DNA of 64,000 nucleotides from an alpha proteobacterium HIMB114 (lineage in GTDB: Bacteria; Pseudomonadota; Alphaproteobacteria; Pelagibacterales; Pelagibacteraceae), in contig ADAC02000001.1 in the NCBI GenBank assembly GCA_000163555.2, forward strand, positions 496,001 through 560,000. The letters are read 5' to 3'. The notes under the pieces were generated by a model that saw only the letters and a program-made list of their open reading frames with translations, had not been told where the DNA came from and made no database searches. Numbering within the stretch: the stretch's first letter is position 1; each line of letters begins with the position of its first letter. A program made the translations under genes and the position numbers. Shown here piece after piece: positions 1 through 8,477 of this stretch.

Positions 1-2
1 TA

Positions 3-1226
3 AGTGAAATTGGGGTTAAATTTATTGTTGAAAACGATTTAGAGTATAGTTTTTTAGAAAAAATAATCAAAAATAAAAAAATTACTGAAGTTTGTTGGAA
101 TAAAATATTTTCACCTGAAGAGATAGCTATTGAAAACAATATTATAAAACTATTAGAAAAGAATAATATTAAATATAAGATATTTTCTTCAAATTTGTTA
201 CAAAATCCAGATCAATGCAGAAAAAAAGATAATACTCCCTTTCAAGTTTTCACTCCATTTTGGAAAAATGCTGAAATGATTTATCTTAAAAATTATAAAT
301 ATAAAAAAAACCTGATAAAATCAAAAAAATCGTTAAAAAATAATAATCAATCTAAAATTGAAACCATATTGCCAAAAAAAAAATGGTATGAAAAATTTGA
401 GAAATATTGGTTTCCTGGTGAAGATATAGCATTAAAGAAAATTAAGAGTTTCAATTCTGAAAAAATAAATTTCTATGATAAAAATAGAGATTTTCCATCA
501 ATAGAAGGCACCTCTAAACTATCGCCTCATTTAGCTTTTGGAGAAATTTCTCCTAAAAAAATATATGACGAATGTACAAAGATAAAAAATAAAAAAATTG
601 GAGTTACAAAATTTTTAAATGAAATCGGTTGGAGAGAATTTGCTTATCATTTGATAAATCATTTTCCTATAATGTTAAAAAAAAATTTAAGAAAAAACTT
701 TGATAAATTTCCCTGGTCTGAAAATAAAAAATTTTTAGATAAATGGAAAAAAGGAAATACTGGATATCCAATAGTTGATGCTGCTATGAAGCAACTATAT
801 GAAACTGGCTGGATGCACAATAGACTTAGAATGGTTGTTGGTTCATTTTTAGTAAAACATTTGAGAATTAATTGGACCGAAGGTGAAAAATATTTCAAAG
901 ATACACTTTTGGACTATGATACAGCCAATAATGTTTCAGGTTGGCAATGGATAGCGGGCTGTGGAGCTGATGCAGCTCCATATTTTAGAATTTTTAATCC
1001 TATAACCCAAGGAGAAAAATTTGATCCAAATGGAGAATTTGTGAAATACTGGATACCTAATTTAAAAAAAGTTCCAAAAAAATTTATTCATAAACCTTGG
1101 GAATTACCAGAGGAACAAGCAAAACTTATTAATTTCAATTTGATAAAAGATTATTTTGAGCCAATCGTTGATCATAAGATAGCGAGAGAAGCGGCATTAA
1201 AAGCATTTGAATTCACAAAAAAATGA
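3..1226 (+). CDS. phrB: Deoxyribodipyrimidine photolyase, 5' end outside window
   Basis: Light-driven repair of UV cyclobutane pyrimidine dimers using FAD. The frame is open from base 3 (407 residues), so roughly the first 65 residues of a usual 470-480 residue protein lie upstream; the internal TTG at 195 is not the start. Photolyase landmarks are present: the EGTSKLSPHLAFGEISP block that opens the FAD-binding helical domain, GWREFAYH, the long WMHNRLRMV segment, and the C-terminal block DYDTANNVSGWQWIAG followed by ADAAPYFRIFNP, typical of class I CPD photolyases. A (6-4) or cryptochrome function is less likely but cannot be excluded. The stop overlaps the next start (ATGA at 1223-1226), so it is coupled to the COG2907 / DUF1365 / CFA genes, a partnership common in proteobacterial light-stress regulons. 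Confidence 0.93.
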   Translation, partial: SEIGVKFIVENDLEYSFLEKIIKNKKITEVCWNKIFSPEEIAIENNIIKLLEKNNIKYKIFSSNLLQNPDQCRKKDNTPFQVFTPFWKNAEMIYLKNYKYKKNLIKSKKSLKNNNQSKIETILPKKKWYEKFEKYWFPGEDIALKKIKSFNSEKINFYDKNRDFPSIEGTSKLSPHLAFGEISPKKIYDECTKIKNKKIGVTKFLNEIGWREFAYHLINHFPIMLKKNLRKNFDKFPWSENKKFLDKWKKGNTGYPIVDAAMKQLYETGWMHNRLRMVVGSFLVKHLRINWTEGEKYFKDTLLDYDTANNVSGWQWIAGCGADAAPYFRIFNPITQGEKFDPNGEFVKYWIPNLKKVPKKFIHKPWELPEEQAKLINFNLIKDYFEPIVDHKIAREAALKAFEFTKK

Positions 1227-2437
1227 AAAAATTAGCAATAGTCGGAACAGGTATTTCTGGGTTAGCCTCTGCCTACTTGCTTAGAAATAATTTTGAAATA
1301 ACTCTGATTGAAAAAAATGATTATATTGGAGGGCATACTCATACGCACTATTATAAAAAAGAGAATATTCATTACGATAGCGGTTTCATTGTTTTGAATA
1401 ACAAAAACTACCCAAATCTCATTAAGTTGCTCAAAGAACTTAATGTTGAATATCAAAAGAGTGATATGTCTTTCTCTGTAGTAAAAGAAGACATAGGCTA
1501 TGAATGGGCGGGAAAAAATATAAAAACTATACTAGATATTAAAAACATTTTTTCTTTAAAATATTTAAAAGTCTTAAAAGATATAATCAGGTTTTCCAAG
1601 ATATGTGAAGCTAAATTAGCTGATGAGGAAATATCATTAAATAGTTTTTTAAAAAATAATAAATTTTCAAAAGAATTTATAGAATTATATTTTTTTCCTA
1701 TGTGTTCTTCAATATGGTCATCAGATTTAAATCAAATAGAAAACTATAAAGCTTGTTTTATTTTAGATTTTTTTAAAAACCATGGACTGCATAATATTTT
1801 AGCTAAAAGACCAATTTGGTTCACTATTAAAAATGGAAGTAATACGTACATAAAAAAAATATTAGAAAAAACAAATTTTAATATTATAAAAAATAACAAA
1901 GTAACAATTATAGACCAGGAGAAAAAAATTATAAAAACAGAAAATAATAATGAATATAAATACGACTATTTGATTTTATCATCACACTCTGATGAAACAT
2001 TTCAATTATTAAAAAATAAAACTTTTGAACAAAATCAATTATTATCTTCAGTAAATTATCAGAAAAATAAAATTATAATTCATACCGATGAATCTATAAT
2101 GCCTAAAAATAAAAACAATTGGAGTTCATGGAATTTCAAATATCAAAAAAAACAATTAGTTTTAACTTATTGGATGAATTTATTACAAAATTTAAGATGC
2201 AAAACAAATATCTTTGTTACTTTAAATTCAAATGAAATTAACCAAGAAAAAATAATAAAAAAAATTGAATATTCACATCCTATTTTTTTAAAATCAAAAA
2301 AAAAAATATCAGAACTTTCTGAAAAAGCTCAGGGTCAAAATAATATTTGGTTCACGGGAGCATGGTTAGGATATGGTTTTCATGAAGATGGTTTAAATTC
2401 TGCAATAAATGTCTATAATTTAATTAATGTTAGGTAA
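1223..2437 (+). CDS. FAD/NAD(P)-binding amine-oxidase-like flavoprotein (COG2907)
   Basis: Predicted flavin-dependent oxidoreductase of 404 residues. The N-terminus carries a Rossmann dinucleotide motif, VGTGISGLASAYLL, followed by an acidic residue at the end of the second strand (LIEKNDYIGGHTHT). A C-terminal FAD-binding block, FTGAWLGYGFHEDGLNSA, is characteristic of COG2907 proteins. Its substrate is not established; homologues sit beside DUF1365 and cyclopropane-fatty-acid-synthase-like genes and are thought to act on membrane acyl chains in unusual or furan fatty-acid pathways. That role is inferred here from context. It overlaps the photolyase by 4 nt and the DUF1365 gene by 11 nt. There is no signal peptide. 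Confidence 0.85.
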   Translation: MKKLAIVGTGISGLASAYLLRNNFEITLIEKNDYIGGHTHTHYYKKENIHYDSGFIVLNNKNYPNLIKLLKELNVEYQKSDMSFSVVKEDIGYEWAGKNIKTILDIKNIFSLKYLKVLKDIIRFSKICEAKLADEEISLNSFLKNNKFSKEFIELYFFPMCSSIWSSDLNQIENYKACFILDFFKNHGLHNILAKRPIWFTIKNGSNTYIKKILEKTNFNIIKNNKVTIIDQEKKIIKTENNNEYKYDYLILSSHSDETFQLLKNKTFEQNQLLSSVNYQKNKIIIHTDESIMPKNKNNWSSWNFKYQKKQLVLTYWMNLLQNLRCKTNIFVTLNSNEINQEKIIKKIEYSHPIFLKSKKKISELSEKAQGQNNIWFTGAWLGYGFHEDGLNSAINVYNLINVR

Positions 2438-3173
2438 TTATGTTTGTGACAATAAAGTTTTTCATTCAAGAATAAAACCATTCAAAAATTATTTCTCTTA
2501 CAATATTTGCTCAGTTATTTTTGATCTAAAAAAAATTAATAAACTTAAAAACCTTAAGTTTTTATCGATTAATAAATTTAATATTTTCAGTATTAATTTG
2601 GGAGATTACGGTAACTATGACCAAAAACTTTACGAATTTTTAATAAAAATGATTAATAAGAAATATAAGAAAAATAAAGATTACAATATTTACCTATTAA
2701 CATCTCCAAAATTTTTAGGATATATATTTAATCCAATTTCAATTTATTTTGTCGTTTACAAAAAAAAAATTGAATTTGTAATATACGAAGTAAGAAACAC
2801 TCATGGAGAAAAGCATATGTATTTTAAAAAAATACGAAATAATAAAAATATAACACATTATATAAATAAAAAACTTTATGTTTCACCTTTTTTAAAAATG
2901 GATTTGAAATATTTTTTTAAATTAAATATTCATAAAAAAAAAATTAAAATATTAATCGATGCTTATAAAAATAATGAAATTCTTAAAACTGGGATGTTTT
3001 TAAAAAATTATCATTTAAATGACAAAAATTTGTTAAATATTGCTTTAAAAAGACTATTTTATGCTCAAAAAATTATTATTTTAATACATTATCAAGCTAT
3101 TAAAATATTGTTAAAAAAAGCTAAATTTAATTTTAAAAAAAGAATAGCGACTAATACAAATAGTTTCTCATGA
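2427..3173 (+). CDS. DUF1365 family protein
   Basis: 248-residue protein of unknown biochemical function. The family signature is visible at the N-terminus (VFHSRIKPFKNYFSYNIC then VIFDLKKI) and in the middle: LLTSPKFLGYIFNPISIYFV followed by VIYEVRNTHGEKHMY, where family members typically read FNPvSfyy and EVxNTfgErh. The ATG at 2427 leaves only a short tail before the conserved block and overlaps the upstream gene by 11 nt. DUF1365 genes accompany COG2907 and CFA-synthase-like genes, so a part in membrane-lipid modification is likely but unproven. The protein is unusually rich in Lys, Asn and Ile, as expected at this base composition. Confidence 0.85.
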   Translation: MLGNYVCDNKVFHSRIKPFKNYFSYNICSVIFDLKKINKLKNLKFLSINKFNIFSINLGDYGNYDQKLYEFLIKMINKKYKKNKDYNIYLLTSPKFLGYIFNPISIYFVVYKKKIEFVIYEVRNTHGEKHMYFKKIRNNKNITHYINKKLYVSPFLKMDLKYFFKLNIHKKKIKILIDAYKNNEILKTGMFLKNYHLNDKNLLNIALKRLFYAQKIIILIHYQAIKILLKKAKFNFKKRIATNTNSFS

Positions 3174-4327
3174 GTAGATTATTTAAAAATTTAGTTGATA
3201 AAGAGTTTAAAAAGATTTTATGGGGAAAGGTAAAATTTAATTTTGATGATATTTTAGAAAAAATTTACTCTGGAAATCAAGGTAATCTTGAGTCTAATAT
3301 CATTGTGAAAGACAAATCTTTATATAAAGATTTAGTCCTTAGAGGTGATTTGGGTTTTGCAGAAGGTTATATAGAAAATAAATGGGAAACATCAAATTTA
3401 AACTCTTTACTCAAAATTTTATTAAAAAATCAACAACTTAAAAAAAACCGTTATACACCAACTTTATTCAACAAAATTCTAGAACAGGTAAATTTTATTT
3501 TTAAAAGCAATTCTATTAAACAGGCGAAAAAAAATATTAGTTTTCATTACGACTTAGGTAATAATTTCTACAAAGAATGGCTCGACGAGACAATGACCTA
3601 CTCTTCTGCTTTATTTAAAGGTAAAGACATCACACTAAAAGACGCGCAAATTCAAAAATATAATTCTATATGTGAAAATTTAAATATTAATGATAATGAC
3701 AAAGTATGTGAAATTGGTTGTGGCTGGGGTGGATTCATTAACAATTTAAAAAATTACAATCCAAATACTAAAATTGATGGCTATACAATAAGTAAAAATC
3801 AATATGATTTTGTAAATAACAATAATCACAATGTTTTTTTTACTGATTACAGAGAAATTAATAATAAATATTCAAATGTTGTTTCAATTGAAATGTTTGA
3901 GGCTGTTGGGCAAAAATATTGGAAAAAGTATTTTGAAAAACTTAATAGTATTTTAAACTCAAAGGGTACTGCATGCTTGCAAATTATTACAATAAACGAA
4001 AATTCTTTTTCTAAATATTTAAGGAATGTTGATTTTATACAAAAATATATCTTCCCTGGGGGTATGTTACCAACAAAAACTATTTTGGCAAAACTTTTTA
4101 AAAGTAATGGATTTCAACTATATCATAAAATTTCTTTTGGACATGATTACTCAAAAACACTTTTAGAATGGAAAAAAAATTTTAATAATTCTTGGATAAA
4201 GCTTAAAAATTTAGGTTTTGATGATAAATTTAATCGTCTATGGAATTATTATTTAGATTATTGTGAAACAGGCTTTTCATTAGATCACACCGATGTTACA
4301 CAATTTTATATAAAAAAAATTAACTAA
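3170..4327 (+). CDS. cfa: Cyclopropane-fatty-acid-phospholipid synthase family methyltransferase
   Basis: SAM-dependent enzyme that adds a one-carbon unit to the double bond of phospholipid acyl chains; 385 residues, near the family norm. Visible are the region around NISFHYDLGNNFYKEWLDE and MTYSSALF that shapes the active site, the SAM-binding glycine motif VCEIGCGWGGF, the post-motif segment YTISKNQYDFV, and the later VSIEMFEAVGQKYWKKYF block. Family members in this neighbourhood may make methylated or furan fatty acids rather than cyclopropanes, so the product is uncertain. The start overlaps DUF1365 by 4 nt and the stop shares one base with cysK (TAATG). Confidence 0.92.
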   Translation: MSRLFKNLVDKEFKKILWGKVKFNFDDILEKIYSGNQGNLESNIIVKDKSLYKDLVLRGDLGFAEGYIENKWETSNLNSLLKILLKNQQLKKNRYTPTLFNKILEQVNFIFKSNSIKQAKKNISFHYDLGNNFYKEWLDETMTYSSALFKGKDITLKDAQIQKYNSICENLNINDNDKVCEIGCGWGGFINNLKNYNPNTKIDGYTISKNQYDFVNNNNHNVFFTDYREINNKYSNVVSIEMFEAVGQKYWKKYFEKLNSILNSKGTACLQIITINENSFSKYLRNVDFIQKYIFPGGMLPTKTILAKLFKSNGFQLYHKISFGHDYSKTLLEWKKNFNNSWIKLKNLGFDDKFNRLWNYYLDYCETGFSLDHTDVTQFYIKKIN

Positions 4328-5325
4328 TGAAAAATCACTCTGTAATAGATCTTATTGGAAATACACCATTAATTTATTTAAAAAAACCTTCAGAAATAAG
4401 TGGATGTAATATTTACGGAAAAGCTGAATTTTTAAACCCTGGTCAATCTGTAAAGGACAGAGCGGCGCTTTATATTATTAACGATGCACTTAAAAATAAC
4501 AAACTAGAAAAAGGTGGTACCATTGTTGAGGGAACAGCCGGTAATACAGGGATTGGTATAGCAATGGTTGCAAACTTCTACGGTATAAATACGAAAATTG
4601 TAATTCCAAATACACAGTCAGAGGAAAAAAAAGATGCACTTAGAAATTTAGGAGCAGAATTAATAGAGGTAGATGCAGTACCCTACTCGGATCCAAAAAA
4701 TTATGTAAAATACTCAAAAAATGTAGCAGATGAACTATCTAAAAAAAATTCAAAAAAAGTATATTGGGCAAATCAATTTGATAACACAATTAATAAATTA
4801 GCTCATATAGAAACTACGTCACAAGAAATATTAAAACAAACTGAAAATAAAGTAGATGCATTTACCTGCTCGGTCGGCACAGGAGGTACATTAGCAGGTA
4901 CTGCTGAAGGTTTGAAAAAATTTAATAAAAATATAATAACAGCTTTAAGTGATCCTTTAGGATCCTCTCTATTTAATTTTTTAAAAAAAAATGAGTTATC
5001 AGCTACAGGATCTTCAATAACTGAAGGTATCGGTACATCAAGGATAACTGAAAATTTTAAGAATTCTTTGGTTGATGAAGCATTTCAAATAAACGATCAA
5101 TATGCTTTAGATATTATTTTTGACTTACTTAAAAATGAAGGTTTAAGCTTAGGTACGTCTTCTGGAATTAATGTTGCTGGTGCAATAGAACTTGGAAAAA
5201 AAATTGGTCCAAATAAAAATATTGTTACAATATTATGTGATTATGGCTCAAGGTATGCATCAAAACTTTATAATAAAAAATTTTTAGAAAGTAAGGGTCT
5301 TGAAGCACCTAACTGGCTAAAATAA
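4327..5325 (+). CDS. cysK: Cysteine synthase family PLP enzyme
   Basis: O-acetylserine (thiol)-lyase family: makes cysteine from O-acetylserine and sulfide with PLP. 332 residues. The PLP lysine is K43 in NPGQSVKDRAA; the substrate-binding loop reads EGTAGNTGIG rather than the E. coli-type PTSGNTG, a variant common in alphaproteobacterial CysK-like proteins; the phosphate-binding glycines are in SVGTGGTLAG. The C-terminal SLGTSSGINVAGA block is typical. It shares one base with the cfa stop. A related beta-replacement activity cannot be excluded. Its last 17 nt overlap the end of the convergent GIY-YIG gene. Confidence 0.9.
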   Translation: MKNHSVIDLIGNTPLIYLKKPSEISGCNIYGKAEFLNPGQSVKDRAALYIINDALKNNKLEKGGTIVEGTAGNTGIGIAMVANFYGINTKIVIPNTQSEEKKDALRNLGAELIEVDAVPYSDPKNYVKYSKNVADELSKKNSKKVYWANQFDNTINKLAHIETTSQEILKQTENKVDAFTCSVGTGGTLAGTAEGLKKFNKNIITALSDPLGSSLFNFLKKNELSATGSSITEGIGTSRITENFKNSLVDEAFQINDQYALDIIFDLLKNEGLSLGTSSGINVAGAIELGKKIGPNKNIVTILCDYGSRYASKLYNKKFLESKGLEAPNWLK

Positions 5326-5563
5326 ATTTTTGCTTTATCTCTTTTCTCAATCTATAATTTTTTTTTAGTTTTATCTCTTCTTTCATAGCCTGTGACTTAG
5401 ACTTATATTTATTAGAGTAAATAACTTTCCATTTTCTGCCACGAGTAAATTTAGCACCCTTGCCACAATTATGAAGATTTAGTCTTTTGTTGAGATTATC
5501 TGTGTAGCCAACATATGTATGTTTATAATCATCTAAACTAATTAAAAGATACACATAAAACAT
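5309..5563 (-). CDS. GIY-YIG domain endonuclease-like protein (UPF0213 type)
   Basis: 84-residue single-domain protein. The fold signature appears as FYVYLL near the start and HTYVGYTDNLNKRLNLHN, with the family arginine in NKRL and the downstream GAKFTRGRKWKVIYS block. Small stand-alone proteins of this type are widespread, and a nuclease role in DNA or RNA processing is assumed rather than shown. The start lies only 5 nt downstream of the CCA end of tRNA-Arg on the same strand, leaving no room for a Shine-Dalgarno sequence outside the tRNA. The 3' end overlaps cysK by 17 nt. Confidence 0.85.
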   Translation of the reverse strand: MFYVYLLISLDDYKHTYVGYTDNLNKRLNLHNCGKGAKFTRGRKWKVIYSNKYKSKSQAMKEEIKLKKNYRLRKEIKQKFILAS

Positions 5564-5568
5564 TTGTA

Positions 5569-5645
5569 TGGCGCGCCCTCCGCGACTCGAACACGGGACC
5601 CACGGTTTAGAAAACCGTTGCTCTATCCAGCTGAGCTAAGGGCGC
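5569..5645 (-). tRNA. tRNA-Arg (anticodon TCT)
   Basis: 77 nt including encoded CCA. Read on the minus strand it folds as a cloverleaf: acceptor GCGCCCT / AGGGCGC, D arm GCTCAGCTGGATAGAGC, anticodon stem ACGGT / ACCGT with loop TTTCTAA (anticodon TCT), T arm CCGTG-TTCGAGT-CGCGG, discriminator G, then CCA. It decodes AGA and probably AGG, the preferred Arg codons at this base composition. It lies between trkH and the GIY-YIG gene and may be cut out of a longer transcript. Confidence 0.97.
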
Positions 5646-5688
5646 CTAAAAGTTTAATATAAAATTTTATCAAAACTTCAAACATTTT

Positions 5689-7089
5689 TTATTTTAAAAA
5701 TCTATATTTTACTAATGCAATTATGCTTAACGGAGTGACTTTAGATAATATGAGCATAATACAAGTAAAAATTATTGTTAAATTTGAAAAATTATTAAAA
5801 TTTATGTCTTCTGATACAAAAATATTTGAAGGCAACGTATTAAAAGTTAGTAAAACGGCGGTTAAAAAACTATCTTCAAACTTTATATTTTCTAATGTCA
5901 AAATAAAAGAATAAATTACAAACATTAAAATATAAAAAAATAATAATAATGAACATGAATAAAAATCTTTCGACTTAATTTTTTCATTTGATTTAAAAAT
6001 TGTAGAATTTACTACTGCAGAAGGTGTTAAAAGCTTAATTAATTCAGAATAAATTTTATTAAATATTATTAATATCCTTGAAACTTTAAAACCTGATGTA
6101 GAAGATATTAGGCAACCTCCCAAAAAAGAAGCTGATATCAATATAAACACAAAATTATTACTATCACTGTTGGAAAAGTTTAAACCAGAATTAGATATAG
6201 AGGATGATAAAAGAACTAATAAATCTGAATAATGAATATTATTAGTAAAAAAAACTAAAGTAATAAAAAAAAATATATATGCTAATAAAAAGTATCTATC
6301 TTCAAAAAAAGTATACGTATTATTTATTTTAAATAAACCTAAAATTAAAAAAATATTTAAAGAGGATAAAATTAATAAAAAAGAAATAATTAACTTATCA
6401 CTATTAGATAAAACTAAATCAGAAATAAAAAAACCACCAGTAGAAATTATTGTTAATGATAAAGTAAATTTATCTAATATTCTTAAATCAGTAAAGTTTA
6501 AAAAAAATAAAGAGATTAAAAATAAAATTACAAAAGCATAACAAGTATTATTAAAAATGTTTTCAAAATTAATAGAAAAATAAACAGTTTCTTTTTTTTT
6601 CGTTATAAACTTAATCGGGTAAAGATTTATTTCCTTATTTCCAAGTACAAGAATAATGGTAATAACAAAAAATATAGCACCCATTAATTGTGTGGAGGCT
6701 CTCCAAAGTAATAATGGAGAATCTAAAAAATTTAATTTTTCTATAAAAACAGATGCACCAAAAGATGTGAATCCTGAAAGTGTTTCAAAATAAGAATTTA
6801 AAAAATTTTCATAACCTCCCAACCAAAATGGTATTGAAATAATTAAGGGTAGAATAATCCAACCAAGAATAGTAAGGGAAATTAGGTTGTATGATCTAAG
6901 ATTTTCCTCATTAAATTTAATCTTTTTGGATAAATAGAAAAATATCAAAGAAAAAATTAAAGTAATTAAATAAACATGAATGTTAAGATTAAAATTAAAA
7001 TATAAACAGTAAATTAAATTAATTATGCTAAAAAAAACTATTAATAAATTTAATTTACCTAGAAAGTAAAGTATTGCCTTTATATTCAT
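5689..7089 (-). CDS. trkH: Trk-type potassium (cation) uptake membrane subunit TrkH
   Basis: Pore subunit of a Trk cation transporter, 466 residues, strongly hydrophobic with repeated membrane-pore-membrane units. Pore loops: P1 TSFGAS (108-113), P2 STGG (216-219), P3 NSGL (300-303), P4 FNTLPSN (416-422). The family signature FLGGCLISSTSGFKVSRI is at 322-339. Ordinary TrkH proteins keep one glycine in each of the four filter segments; here the fourth has none, so selectivity may differ from classic K+ uptake. It follows trkA by 8 nt, so the two are surely made together. It could be a Na+- or H+-coupled K+ transporter with a relaxed filter. Confidence 0.9.
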   Translation of the reverse strand: MNIKAILYFLGKLNLLIVFFSIINLIYCLYFNFNLNIHVYLITLIFSLIFFYLSKKIKFNEENLRSYNLISLTILGWIILPLIISIPFWLGGYENFLNSYFETLSGFTSFGASVFIEKLNFLDSPLLLWRASTQLMGAIFFVITIILVLGNKEINLYPIKFITKKKETVYFSINFENIFNNTCYAFVILFLISLFFLNFTDLRILDKFTLSLTIISTGGFFISDLVLSNSDKLIISFLLILSSLNIFLILGLFKINNTYTFFEDRYFLLAYIFFFITLVFFTNNIHYSDLLVLLSSSISNSGLNFSNSDSNNFVFILISASFLGGCLISSTSGFKVSRILIIFNKIYSELIKLLTPSAVVNSTIFKSNEKIKSKDFYSCSLLLFFYILMFVIYSFILTLENIKFEDSFLTAVLLTFNTLPSNIFVSEDINFNNFSNLTIIFTCIMLILSKVTPLSIIALVKYRFLK

Positions 7090-7097
7090 TTAAAATG

Positions 7098-8471
7098 TTA
7101 ATAATATTCACTTATACGAAATAATTGTTCAACTTTTTTAAGCTGACTTCTTGAAGACAAAAGAATAACCCTATCGTTTAATTTAAATTCGAATTTTTTA
7201 TTTGGTACAATTATATTCTTATCTCGTGCAATTAATCCAATCTTTATGCCCTCTGGTAAAGAAGATTTTTCAATAGATTTGTTAACCAACTCAGAATTCT
7301 CTAAAATTTTTGCCTCAATAATTTCGTATTCACCATCATCAAGCGTAAATACGCTATCAATCTTTCCTTTATGAACGTGTTTTAAAATTGTAGATACTGT
7401 TGTCATTCTTGGGTCAACGATATCATCAATTTTCAGAGATGATTGTAACAAACTATAATTGTGACTATTTGCAATTGCTATGACTCTTTTTATGCCTTTC
7501 TTTTTGCATAACAAAGCACTCATTAAATTAACCTCATCATCATCGGTAATGCACAAAACTGTATCAATTTCTTCAAGATTTACCTCTTTTAGGATGTTTT
7601 CATCTAAACCATCTCCCTTGATCACCATTGCTTCATTTAGTTCATTGGCAACATACTGGGCTCTTTCATCGTTTTTTTCTATAATTTTAATCCTTGGATT
7701 GCTTGGCAGGTCTTCTAAAGATTTTGCAAGATCAAGACCTATATTACCGGCTCCTATAATTAATATTTTGTCAGAAATTTTTTCATTCTTACCAAAAACA
7801 TCCATGGTTCTCTCAACTTGACTTGAGTCAGTTAAAATAAAAGCTTTATCATTTTCAATTAAAATATCTTTCTTTTTTAATATTATAAATTTATCTTCTC
7901 TCTGAACTCCAACTACATTGGCGTTTAAGTCAGAAAAAGACTCTGTAAGCTTTTGTAAAGGTGTATTGACCAATGGACATTTGTTATCGATATTTATTTC
8001 AATTAGTCTTATTGTATCATTTGCAAACGGAAAACTTTCTATTGCGCCAGGAGCTTCGATTTTTCTTAAAAGAGATTTAGCTACCTCGAACTCCGGAGAT
8101 ATAATTGTATCTATTGGTAAATGGTTCTTGCTAAATAAATTACTATAAGTTGGGTTCAAAAATTCTTTAGATCTTATTCTCGCAATTTTTCTAGAAACAT
8201 TGAATAAAGAATGTGCTATTTGACATACAATCATATTAGTTTCATCATTTCTGGTTACTGCAATTATCATATCTGCATTTTTTGCTTCTGCTAATTCTAA
8301 AACACTTGGATAGGTAGCAATACCAACTATGCCCTTGGCATCTAAATTATCATTTATTTTTTGAATATCGGCACTAGTTTTATCAATTACAGTTATAGAA
8401 TGCCCTTGCTGGGATAATTGGTTAGCAATTGAATAACCGACCTGGCCCGCACCACAAATTATAATATTCAT
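7098..8471 (-). CDS. trkA: Trk system regulatory subunit TrkA
   Basis: Cytosolic NAD(H)-binding regulator of TrkH, 457 residues, built as two RCK repeats. The first Rossmann motif is ICGAGQVGYSIANQL with the acidic VIDKTSADIQ turn; the second, near residue 236, is IIGAGNIGLDLAKSL. Each is followed by an RCK_C (TrkA-C) domain, the last covering SSLPEGIKIGLIARD to the end. Length and layout match E. coli TrkA (458 residues). It sits 6 nt after ntrX and 8 nt before trkH. The order ntrY-ntrX-trkA is common in alphaproteobacteria. Confidence 0.96.
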   Translation of the reverse strand: MNIIICGAGQVGYSIANQLSQQGHSITVIDKTSADIQKINDNLDAKGIVGIATYPSVLELAEAKNADMIIAVTRNDETNMIVCQIAHSLFNVSRKIARIRSKEFLNPTYSNLFSKNHLPIDTIISPEFEVAKSLLRKIEAPGAIESFPFANDTIRLIEINIDNKCPLVNTPLQKLTESFSDLNANVVGVQREDKFIILKKKDILIENDKAFILTDSSQVERTMDVFGKNEKISDKILIIGAGNIGLDLAKSLEDLPSNPRIKIIEKNDERAQYVANELNEAMVIKGDGLDENILKEVNLEEIDTVLCITDDDEVNLMSALLCKKKGIKRVIAIANSHNYSLLQSSLKIDDIVDPRMTTVSTILKHVHKGKIDSVFTLDDGEYEIIEAKILENSELVNKSIEKSSLPEGIKIGLIARDKNIIVPNKKFEFKLNDRVILLSSRSQLKKVEQLFRISEYY

Positions 8472-8477
8472 TGTTTT

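Noticed and set aside
7480-7821. Open frame antisense to trkA (113 codons)
   Set aside because: It is Ser/Leu/Phe-rich, typical of a reverse-frame artefact, within a well-conserved gene.
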